Below, piece by piece: positions 1-5,115 of a DNA stretch of 7,270 nucleotides (position 1 is the first letter of the stretch; every line of letters begins with the position of its first letter). The stretch spans positions 1 through 7,270 of the forward strand of contig WAQG01000175.1 of assembly GCA_015520395.1 (NCBI GenBank), read 5' to 3'. Below the pieces are notes generated by a model, which was not told the origin of the DNA, searched no databases, and worked only from the letters and a program-made list of their open reading frames with translations. Position numbers and translations under genes: made by a program. The stretch is from Candidatus Geoarchaeota archaeon. GTDB taxonomy: Archaea; Thermoproteota; Thermoprotei; Gearchaeales; WAQG01.

Positions 1-1
1 G

Positions 2-478
2 CTGGAGGCGGAGGAGGTTTCGGTGGGTGGAGAGATGCTGGTTGAAGATGCCCTGGCTGTTGGCGAGGTTTCGGTGGGGGGTCTGCTTAGATGCGACCAG
101 ATTGAGGCAAAGGAGGTTAGCGTTGGAGGGGAGATCGAGGCTAGGAATGGGGTCTGTGCAGACTACATAGAGTTGGGCCGCGGAGGTAGGGCTAGAGGAC
201 CCCTGGTGGCCCCAGGTGGCGAGGTTCTCCTGAGGGAGGGGGCCAGGGCCGAGGATATCTATGCTGGCTTCTTGGAGGCCGAGGAGGAGTGCCGGATGAG
301 AAACGCCTATGTTAAGAGGGCCGTCCTATGGGACGACTGCGTAGTCCTGGGAGACCTGCTCTACACGGATCAGGTCAAGCTGGGCGAGGGCGTAAGGATC
401 CTCGGAGACTATAGAAAAGTCGAGAAGCTGCCAACACCACCAACCTGCCACCAGCAGCCACGTTACACGACATCTTAA
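2..478 (+). CDS. Bactofilin-like polymer-forming protein, 5'-truncated by the window edge
   Basis: The reading frame is open from base 2 with no start inside a plausible N-terminus, so the gene begins outside the window; it ends at TAA 476-478. The visible part is about 158 residues, rich in Gly, Val, Glu and Ala. The motif EVSVGG occurs three times, with its VGG cores near nucleotides 23, 74 and 122, a period of 16-17 residues. Alternating hydrophobic residues follow (YIEL, GEVLL, EDIYAGFL, CVVLGDLLYTDQVKLG). This spacing is what one rung of a right-handed beta-helix gives, as in bactofilins and related polymer-forming proteins, which self-assemble into filaments or scaffolds. No catalytic motif or membrane segment is visible. 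The tail after VEKLP is Pro/Gln/Thr-rich and probably disordered. Family assignment rests on the repeat pattern alone; another beta-helix or carbohydrate-modifying fold is possible. Confidence 0.6.
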   Translation: MEAEEVSVGGEMLVEDALAVGEVSVGGLLRCDQIEAKEVSVGGEIEARNGVCADYIELGRGGRARGPLVAPGGEVLLREGARAEDIYAGFLEAEEECRMRNAYVKRAVLWDDCVVLGDLLYTDQVKLGEGVRILGDYRKVEKLPTPPTCHQQPRYTTS

Positions 479-601
479 CCAACCATCGCAGAATAACAGA
501 CGAAGCCTTCCACCCCGACATCCGATCATGTGAATCGCTGGCAATACTTTCTGGTAAATATCCTTAGCTCCATTCAGCAATAACCCGCCCCCGATGTGGC
601 T

Positions 602-644
602 GCACTACAAAATGATGACCCAGCCCTCGGGTTTCTGGTGGTGC
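602..644 (+). ncRNA. Possible relic or variant of a C/D box sRNA inside a hairpin
   Basis: GCACTAC (602-608) can pair with GTGGTGC (638-644), giving seven pairs with one U-G. The enclosed sequence starts with a perfect C box, ATGATGA (612-618), then AGCCCT (622-627), then GGGTTTCTGGTG (629-640). All three pieces occur in this order in the C/D sRNA on the minus strand at 7158-7212, where the 12-mer is the complete D guide. Here the D box position reads GTGC rather than CTGA, and no C' or D' box with 12-nt spacing can be placed. It therefore does not meet the sRNA layout and is best read as a decayed or rearranged copy. Confidence 0.3.
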
Positions 645-682
645 GTTAATGATAATTACTGTGTTTTAGATTATTTTGATTG

Positions 683-778
683 ATGAAGAGGAAGAGGATT
701 GGGAAGATGCGGCTTGTGAGGGTGTATTGGCTTGGGCGTAAGGGTGAGGGTAAGGGTAAGGAAGGGCAATACTCATGA
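683..778 (+). CDS. Doubtful 31-residue basic peptide
   Basis: ATG 683 opens a frame ending at TGA 776-778. The product is 31 residues with 12 Lys/Arg and a low-complexity Gly/Lys/Glu tail. The AT-rich bases at 664-680 just upstream could act as a promoter, but they are too close to the ATG for a leaderless start. There is no recognisable family. The G-rich tract at 734-766 forces the Gly/Lys/Glu composition, so the frame may simply reflect that repeat-like DNA. Reported only because nothing better explains the stretch. Confidence 0.12.
   Translation: MKRKRIGKMRLVRVYWLGRKGEGKGKEGQYS
734..766 (+). other. G-quadruplex-forming tract, telomere-like GGGTRA repeats
   Basis: Five GGG runs (734, 742, 748, 754 and 764) are separated by loops CGTAA, TGA, TAA and TAAGGAA. 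This meets the usual G3 with loops of 1-7 rule with one run to spare. The core GGGTGAGGGTAAGGGTAAGG is a near-perfect hexamer repeat. It lies between convergent genes, so a role in transcription arrest or replication is conceivable but not shown. Confidence 0.55.
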
Positions 779-870
779 GGGCTTATGGTGTTTAAGGGAT
801 GAGATGGGGAGGGTTGTGAGGAGGACGGCTGTGCGGCAGGTTTGGAGCTGATTCTCCGGTGTGTTTAGGT

Positions 871-2133
871 TTATGGTTGCTCTGGGTATTTCTCCTCCTC
901 TAGATGGGCTCCGAGGGCGTCTAGCTCGACGTTTCTTCTTTTCCTCCTGTACTCCGGGCTGAGCAGCTCCCGGTAGGTCTCATGCTGTATTATCATCCTC
1001 ATAACCTCGTTTGTCCCCGTCCATATCATCCCCAGCCTAACGTCCCTCAGCAGCCTCTCGATCGGGAACACTGTGGTGTAGCCTATCCCCCCAAGTATCT
1101 GCATAGCATCGCTGACAACACTCCATGCCGCCTCCGTGGCGACCAGCTTTGCCTCCGAGACGAGCCTCCTCACAACCCTAGGGTTATCTTCCAGTATCGT
1201 GTCGGCGGCCCTGGCCGCCATGTAGACGATGCCCCTGGCTGAGTCTATTCTTGAGGCCATGTCGGCTATCTTGAAGTTCACGCCCTGGAACTCCCTGATG
1301 GGCCTGCCGAAGGCCCTTCTGACTGTGCTGTAGTTCACGGCTATCTCCAGGGCCGCCATAGCCGTGCCTATCGCCCCGGCGGCGCTGACCAGCCTCTCTG
1401 GAACCATCATCCTGTTAAAGACCTTGTAGCCGCCGTGGAGGGGGCCGAGCAGGTTTTCCTCCGGAACCTTCACATCCCTGAACACTATTCTTGCGGTTCC
1501 GCCGCCCCGGGTTCCCATTGTGCCGTAGATGGTCGCCACCTTCATGCCCTCCGTCCTCTCAACCAGGAATGCGCTGAGCCTCTCCCTGGGATCCCGCGCC
1601 TTGGGGTTGGTTACCGCGTAGACCACGAAGAAGTCGGCCCCAACCCCGCCCACCACGAACCTCTTCTGGCCATTTATGATGAAGTAGCCGTTCCTCCTTT
1701 CAGCCCTCGTCATGGTCGATCCGAAGACGTCGCTTCCGCTGGAAGGCTCGGTTATGGCCTCAGCCCCGTAGAGCTCCCCCCTAACCATGGGCTCAAGATA
1801 CCTCTCCTTCTGCTCCTTCGTCCCGAAAACGTTAATGGGTTCTCCCACTATGCTCACAAGGCCGTAGAGGCAGCTTAACGTAAACCCTAAAACCCCCACC
1901 TCCTCCATAACAGCCGCCTCGCCAACCCAGCTCAAACCCCTCCCACCATACCTGCTCGGAAACCTCAGCCCAAGCAGCCCAGCCTCCCCCGCCGCCCTCA
2001 GAAACTCCTTAGGAAAAACAACCTCCTCCCTATCCATCCTCTTAATGAGCTCGGGATCCACCGACCTAACAAACTCCCTGACCTCATCCCTAACCTTGAC
2101 CTCCTCGGGGCTTAGCAGGAAGTCATACATCAT
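871..2133 (-). CDS. Acyl-CoA dehydrogenase (FAD-dependent)
   Basis: This is a full-length member of the acyl-CoA dehydrogenase family (420 residues, slightly longer than the usual ~380-400). Family members oxidise an acyl-CoA to the 2-enoyl-CoA and pass electrons from FAD to an electron-transfer flavoprotein. The N-terminal helical domain runs to about residue 120. The first family signature is at 126-138 (AITEPSSGSD core) and the second at 345-364 (QILGGIGY...RLLRD). RRAFGRPI (272-279) is the FAD-contacting stretch. The catalytic Glu usually found in the C-terminal xEGT motif is Thr372 here (WTGT). Glu246 in VPERLVSAAG instead aligns with the base used by isovaleryl- and long-chain enzymes. 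The substrate is therefore uncertain, possibly branched or long acyl chains. The start could be ATG 2133 or ATG 2130; GGTGG at 2141-2137 is spaced 6 nt from the latter, which would give MYDFLLSPEE. The C-terminal 30 residues are charged and extend beyond the domain. The gene diverges from the PfpI-type gene. Confidence 0.93.
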   Translation of the reverse strand: MMYDFLLSPEEVKVRDEVREFVRSVDPELIKRMDREEVVFPKEFLRAAGEAGLLGLRFPSRYGGRGLSWVGEAAVMEEVGVLGFTLSCLYGLVSIVGEPINVFGTKEQKERYLEPMVRGELYGAEAITEPSSGSDVFGSTMTRAERRNGYFIINGQKRFVVGGVGADFFVVYAVTNPKARDPRERLSAFLVERTEGMKVATIYGTMGTRGGGTARIVFRDVKVPEENLLGPLHGGYKVFNRMMVPERLVSAAGAIGTAMAALEIAVNYSTVRRAFGRPIREFQGVNFKIADMASRIDSARGIVYMAARAADTILEDNPRVVRRLVSEAKLVATEAAWSVVSDAMQILGGIGYTTVFPIERLLRDVRLGMIWTGTNEVMRMIIQHETYRELLSPEYRRKRRNVELDALGAHLEEEKYPEQP

Positions 2134-2136
2134 GCG

Positions 2137-2141
2137 CCACC
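2137..2141 (-). promoter_or_regulatory. GGTGG ribosome binding site of the acyl-CoA dehydrogenase
   Basis: Read on the minus strand, GGTGG lies 3 nt before ATG 2133 and 6 nt before ATG 2130. The 6-nt spacing matches that of the divergent gene's site and slightly favours the second ATG. Confidence 0.45.
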
Positions 2142-2163
2142 ATGAAGCAAAATCCTTCCCACA

Positions 2164-2194
2164 GCTAATAACGTCTATCCCTAAACCTAATATT
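2164..2194. promoter_or_regulatory. Divergent promoter region
   Basis: The 94-bp gap between the divergent starts holds two weak TATA-like elements: TTATTAG on the minus strand (2171-2165), about 35 nt before the dehydrogenase ATG, and CTAATATT on the plus strand (2187-2194), about 37 nt before ATG 2228. Either would give a leader of about 8-12 nt, long enough to include the GGTG-type binding sites seen there. Confidence 0.35.
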
Positions 2195-2216
2195 CCCCCT
2201 GCAGACGTTTAGATCT

Positions 2217-2221
2217 GGGTG
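2217..2221 (+). promoter_or_regulatory. GGGTG ribosome binding site of the PfpI-type gene
   Basis: GGGTG sits 6 nt before ATG 2228. It decides for ATG 2228 over the in-frame GTG at 2219, which would overlap this motif and add only three residues. Confidence 0.5.
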
Positions 2222-2227
2222 TTTAGC

Positions 2228-2740
2228 ATGGCGAAGATCCTTATAATGTCGGCCGACGGCTTTGAGGATCTGGAGCTCTTCTACCCGCTCCACAGGCTGA
2301 GGGAGGAGGGATACGAGGTTATTGTCGCATCCCTTAAAAGGGGAGTGATAACCGGGAAGCATGGCTACACGGTTGAGGCCCAGCTCGCCTTTGATGAGGT
2401 TAACCCCGAGGAGTACGTCGGCCTCGTGCTCCCGGGCGGCAGGGGGCCCGAGAGGGTCAGGCTAAGTCCTCATGCCGTAAGGATAGTCAAGCACTTCTTT
2501 GAGAGGAACAAGCCGGTCGCAGCGATATGCCATGGTCCCCAGGTGCTGATCTCTGCCAGGGTCGTCTCCGGCAGGCGTCTCACCAGCTGGTATGGTGTTA
2601 AGGACGATGTTATGGTTGCTGGGGGGATCTGGAAGGACAGGTCGGTCGTCGTCGACGGGAACCTCGTCACATCCAGGCATCCAGGAGACCTCGCAGACTG
2701 GATGAGAGAATACATAAGGCTGTTGAAGGGGGTCAGCTAA
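2228..2740 (+). CDS. pfpI: PfpI/DJ-1 family protease or deglycase
   Basis: The product is 170 residues, the usual length for single-domain PfpI proteins of the DJ-1/class I glutamine amidotransferase-like superfamily. All hallmark residues are visible. Glu13 is in GFEDLE. Glu75 is in GRGPE and corresponds to the glutamate that PfpI contributes from a neighbouring subunit. The nucleophile elbow AICHGPQ carries Cys101 followed by His102. The C-terminal TSRHPGDLADW motif is typical of the PfpI branch. Family members are cytoplasmic oligomers described as intracellular peptidases, glyoxalase III-like enzymes or glycation repair enzymes; the sequence does not decide among these. No signal peptide is present. 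The gene stands alone, with its own promoter region upstream. Its last 10 bases overlap a minus-strand C/D sRNA candidate. Confidence 0.93.
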   Translation: MAKILIMSADGFEDLELFYPLHRLREEGYEVIVASLKRGVITGKHGYTVEAQLAFDEVNPEEYVGLVLPGGRGPERVRLSPHAVRIVKHFFERNKPVAAICHGPQVLISARVVSGRRLTSWYGVKDDVMVAGGIWKDRSVVVDGNLVTSRHPGDLADWMREYIRLLKGVS

Positions 2741-2783
2741 GAGCACGCTCATCACATATCAGCAACCAGTACCAACATCATCC
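2731..2783 (-). ncRNA. C/D box sRNA candidate, double guide (sRNA A)
   Basis: Read on the minus strand the parts are: GG (2783-2782), C box ATGATGT (2781-2775, last base off consensus), 12-nt guide TGGTACTGGTTG (2774-2763), D' box CTGA (2762-2759), spacer TAT, C' box GTGATGA (2755-2749, perfect), 12-nt guide GCGTGCTCTTAG (2748-2737), D box CTGA (2736-2733), CC (2732-2731). Two perfect CTGA boxes and two guides of exactly 12 nt match the archaeal C/D sRNA plan for RNA-guided 2'-O-methylation by the L7Ae-Nop5-fibrillarin complex. By the N-plus-5 rule the D' guide would methylate the fifth base (C) of CAACCAGUACCA, and the D guide the fifth base (G) of CUAAGAGCACGC. Target RNAs were not identified; GAGCACGC resembles a tRNA D-stem region only weakly. 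A TATA-like GATATTTC is centred about 27 nt upstream. Confidence 0.75.
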
Positions 2784-2803
2784 ATAGACCATCTACGCCA
2801 CTT

Positions 2804-2812
2804 GGAAATATC
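2804..2812 (-). promoter_or_regulatory. TATA-like element for sRNA A
   Basis: On the minus strand, GATATTTCC is centred near 2808, about 27 nt before the C box. The expected transcript start near 2782-2784 would coincide with the GG that precedes the box. The match to a TATA consensus is moderate. Confidence 0.35.
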
Positions 2813-2974
2813 AATGTAACGGGTTCTAGCCGACATCATTTTAGAAGCCTTTTAGTTAAGATACCCTCACCACCCATGGGCTTGGAGGATAGGGTGCATA
2901 GAAGTTGTCGAATTTGGTACTGCAGTATATGAGGCTAAAGTCCTCCCATTGGTTAATCCGGCAGTATCGTTAAG

Positions 2975-2982
2975 TTTATTTA
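2975..2982 (+). promoter_or_regulatory. TATA box of the subtilase gene
   Basis: TTTATTTA is centred about 30 nt before ATG 3009, so transcription would start at or a few bases before that ATG (leaderless). The other in-frame candidates, TTG 2949 and ATG 2994, lie upstream of or inside the core promoter, which argues against them. Confidence 0.55.
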
Positions 2983-3008
2983 CATCAATTGCAATGTTTT
3001 TGTTAGTC

Positions 3009-4235
3009 ATGAGGTATATAGGTGGATTTATTATAGCGGTTATCCTGACGGCGCTATACCTCGCTCCCGCGGCCTCGGCGCAAAGCCCTAACTTAGTGCC
3101 AGTGATTATAGGGCTTAAGAAGGATGTGAAGCCCGAAGCCCTCTTAAAGTATGGTGTTAAGCTTAAGGAGGTTTACGAGTTGATACCAGCCGTCTCAGCG
3201 CTTGTTCCGGAGGACTTGATACCAGTTATTAAGAGGGATCCCGGGGTGAGGTACGTTGTCAGGGATGCTGAGGTCAGAGCCCTCGAAATCCAGTGGGGTG
3301 TTGAGAGGATAAAGGCGCCAGAGGCGTGGGAGATCGGGGGGACAACGGGAGATGGGCTTGTTGAGGTAGCCGTGATAGACACTGGAATAAACTTCTGGCA
3401 CTCGGATCTATCCCAAAATATTGAGTGGGGGATATGCCTGCTCTGGTTCATCAGGTCGACTAACCCGTGGCTTTGGAACGACTATAATGGTCATGGGACC
3501 CATGTGGCCGGGATAGTTGCAGCGACCCTCAACGGGGTGGGCGTGGCCGGTGTCGCTCCCTCCGTTAAACTCTATGCTATCAAGGCTCTGAACTTCCTGG
3601 GCATGGGGACTGTCAGCGACATAATCGAAGGGATAGAATGGGCTATTAGGGGGCCCGACGGCGTGATAGACAGCGATGGGGACGGCGTTGTCGCCGGAGA
3701 CCCGGATGACGATGCGGCTGAGGTTATCAATATGAGTCTCGGGACCAGCGAGGATGTCCCAGCGCTCCATGAGGCTATAATAGCCGCGAAGAACTACGGC
3801 GTGATAGTGGTGGCGGCCGCAGGGAATAGCGGGGATGGCGACCCCACAACGGACAATGTAACTTATCCGGGAAGATACCCTGAGGTCATCGCGGTTGCCG
3901 CAACGGACATAAATGACCAAGTTCCGACCTGGAGTAGCGATGGAGAGGAGGTGGATGTTGCAGCGCCAGGCGTAGATATCTACTCTACCTGGACCTGGAA
4001 CAGCTATAGGAGCGCGAGTGGGACGAGCATGGCAACCCCCCACGTCGCTGGCGTTGTCGCCCTTATGCAGGCCGTCAGGCTAAAGAATGGGAAGCCCATA
4101 CTTACGTTCGAGGAGGTCTACTACATATTGACCTCTACAGCCGACGACATACTTGAGCCGGGCTGGGATAGGTGGAGCGGCTTCGGGATAGTCAGGGCGG
4201 ATAAGTGCGTTGAGGAAGCCCTGAACGCACCCTAA
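3009..4235 (+). CDS. Secreted subtilisin-like serine protease (S8), Tk-subtilisin type
   Basis: From ATG 3009 the product is 408 residues, close to the Thermococcus Tk-subtilisin precursor. A signal peptide occupies residues 1-24, with an Arg-containing start, a core from about 7 to 19 and an ASA cleavage site before Gln25. An inhibitor-I9-like propeptide follows to about residue 93 and would chaperone folding and then be cleaved. The catalytic domain carries Asp124 (VIDTG), His162 (GHGTH), the oxyanion Asn273 (AAGNSG) and Ser340 (GTSMATPH). An Asp-rich insertion at 221-235 begins DSDGDG and ends DPDDDA. It is equivalent to the multi-calcium loop of Tk-subtilisin and suggests calcium-dependent folding and heat stability. 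No membrane anchor or C-terminal domain is present, so the mature enzyme is probably released outside the cell. It has its own TATA box and is followed by a T-run, so it is probably monocistronic. Confidence 0.95.
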   Translation: MRYIGGFIIAVILTALYLAPAASAQSPNLVPVIIGLKKDVKPEALLKYGVKLKEVYELIPAVSALVPEDLIPVIKRDPGVRYVVRDAEVRALEIQWGVERIKAPEAWEIGGTTGDGLVEVAVIDTGINFWHSDLSQNIEWGICLLWFIRSTNPWLWNDYNGHGTHVAGIVAATLNGVGVAGVAPSVKLYAIKALNFLGMGTVSDIIEGIEWAIRGPDGVIDSDGDGVVAGDPDDDAAEVINMSLGTSEDVPALHEAIIAAKNYGVIVVAAAGNSGDGDPTTDNVTYPGRYPEVIAVAATDINDQVPTWSSDGEEVDVAAPGVDIYSTWTWNSYRSASGTSMATPHVAGVVALMQAVRLKNGKPILTFEEVYYILTSTADDILEPGWDRWSGFGIVRADKCVEEALNAP

Positions 4236-4255
4236 ACCACAACTTAAACCCACTA

Positions 4256-4261
4256 TTTTTT
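4256..4261 (+). terminator. T-run after the subtilase gene
   Basis: Six consecutive T, 20 nt after the stop codon and in an AT-rich setting, fit an archaeal intrinsic terminator, which needs no hairpin. It precedes the promoter of the next gene. Confidence 0.4.
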
Positions 4262-4294
4262 GAGACTCATTCGTAATTTAAGTCCATCAAAACC

Positions 4295-4300
4295 TAAATA
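4295..4300 (+). promoter_or_regulatory. TATA box of the SagB-type gene
   Basis: TAAATA, preceded by CC, is centred about 30 nt before ATG 4327, the same spacing as in the subtilase promoter. It favours ATG 4327 with a leaderless or nearly leaderless transcript over TTG 4318. Confidence 0.5.
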
Positions 4301-4326
4301 CATGGTTCTATGATGTTTTGTCAGCG

Positions 4327-5115
4327 ATGAGTCTTAGGAGGCGTTTGTTGGAGGAGATGGGTAGGGTTTTGGCGGGTGTTGGGAGCGGGGAGGTGGAGCC
4401 GGCCAGGGTCTATCACGAGTTTGCCAAGCTCGATGGGGTTAGGTTCCCGGCGCCGGTTGGCAGGTTTCCTGGACTGGTTAAGAGGGTTAGGGGGTTGAGG
4501 GAGGTCAAACTTCCCAGCGGGAGGGATGTTGCCCACCTCCTGAAGGGCGGGCTTGCCGAGATTATAGTGAGGAGAAGGAGCAGGAGGGAGTATGGGCCCG
4601 GCGGGGTGAGGTTGGAGGAGCTGGCGGCCCTTCTCCACTTCAGCGTGGGGATCTGGGGCTCTAAGTATGGTTATCTGCTTCGCCCATATCCGTCTGCCGG
4701 CGCCCTTCAGCCGGTTGAGGTTTACCCGGTTATAGGTGATGTTGATGGGGTTGAGCCCGGAATCTACCACTACGACCCTTCCTCTTCCTCTTTGAAGCTG
4801 CTTAGGGCTGGGGACTGGAGAGGGGAGCTGATGAGGATAGCGTTGGATCAGGAGCATGTGGGTGAGGCGCCCCTCGACCTGGTTTTGACTGTAGTCTACG
4901 CTCGAACCAGGTGGAAGTATGGCATAAGGGCGTACAGGTATGTCCATCTCGACACGGGGTTCGCCGCCCAGAACATATACCTTGTCGCCGAGGCGCTGGG
5001 CCTTGGGACATGTGCGGTGGGAGCTTTTTACGACGACGATCTTTCAGACCTCCTGGGCATAGATGGGTGGAACGAGTTCCCCATGCTGATAATGCCGGTG
5101 GGAAGGAGAAGATGA
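4327..5115 (+). CDS. SagB/ThcOx-type nitroreductase-family flavoprotein
   Basis: The product is 262 residues in the SagB-type branch of the nitroreductase family, whose best-known members use FMN to oxidise azolines to azoles in ribosomal peptides. The N-terminus has the branch's YHEFAKL motif (29-35). RRRSRREY (82-89) is the usual FMN-phosphate-binding Arg cluster. RPYPSAGALQPVEVY (119-133) is the diagnostic substrate/FMN loop. PGIYHYDP (144-151), HLDTGFAAQNIYLVAEALGLG (207-227) and VGAFYDDDL (231-239) complete the domain. No signal peptide is visible, so the protein is cytoplasmic and probably a dimer. No YcaO cyclodehydratase or precursor peptide gene is in the window, so a role in peptide modification is not supported here; a stand-alone oxidoreductase is as likely. 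Its TGA stop overlaps the next gene's ATG (ATGA, 5112-5115), which implies coupled translation. Confidence 0.88.
   Translation: MSLRRRLLEEMGRVLAGVGSGEVEPARVYHEFAKLDGVRFPAPVGRFPGLVKRVRGLREVKLPSGRDVAHLLKGGLAEIIVRRRSRREYGPGGVRLEELAALLHFSVGIWGSKYGYLLRPYPSAGALQPVEVYPVIGDVDGVEPGIYHYDPSSSSLKLLRAGDWRGELMRIALDQEHVGEAPLDLVLTVVYARTRWKYGIRAYRYVHLDTGFAAQNIYLVAEALGLGTCAVGAFYDDDLSDLLGIDGWNEFPMLIMPVGRRR

Larger units (their letters stand above)
479..870. other. Gene-poor intergenic stretch with structured and G-rich segments
   Basis: There is no convincing gene in these 392 bases. They hold an imperfect hairpin (602-644) that contains sequence shared with the sRNA at 7158-7212, an AT-rich stretch (about 650-680, resembling promoter DNA) and a G-rich tract (734-766). 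Short frames at 683-778 (31 codons, very basic, KGEGKGKEG tail) and 804-851 (15 codons) have no recognisable similarity. They could be remnants of a decayed gene or chance frames. The 3' end of the acyl-CoA dehydrogenase gene lies at 871 on the other strand, and no clear T-run terminator follows it. Confidence 0.6.

Noticed and set aside
612..662. Complete C/D box sRNA on the plus strand starting at ATGATGA 612
   Set aside because: No CTGA lies at a usable distance: the candidates are CTGG after 16 nt and CTGT only 3 nt after a C'-like ATGATAA. Only the relic interpretation is kept.
804..851. Fifteen-residue frame MGRVVRRTAVRQVWS
   Set aside because: Too short, no clear promoter or ribosome site, no recognisable similarity, and a composition expected from G-rich DNA.
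2741..2750. GAGCACGCTC as a hairpin terminator after the PfpI gene
   Set aside because: The two-base loop is not feasible and no T-run follows; these bases are explained as part of the sRNA A guide and C' region.
2876..2958. Frameshifted remnant of a nucleotidyltransferase (DRV...IEVVEFGTA resembling the VVLFGS motif)
   Set aside because: The resemblance is a few residues only and lacks the DxD metal motif; it is not enough to name a family.
4911..5111. Upstream extension of the surface-protein frame inside the SagB-type gene
   Set aside because: It is an out-of-frame reading of conserved SagB codons, and it would bury the clear signal peptide beginning at ATG 5112.
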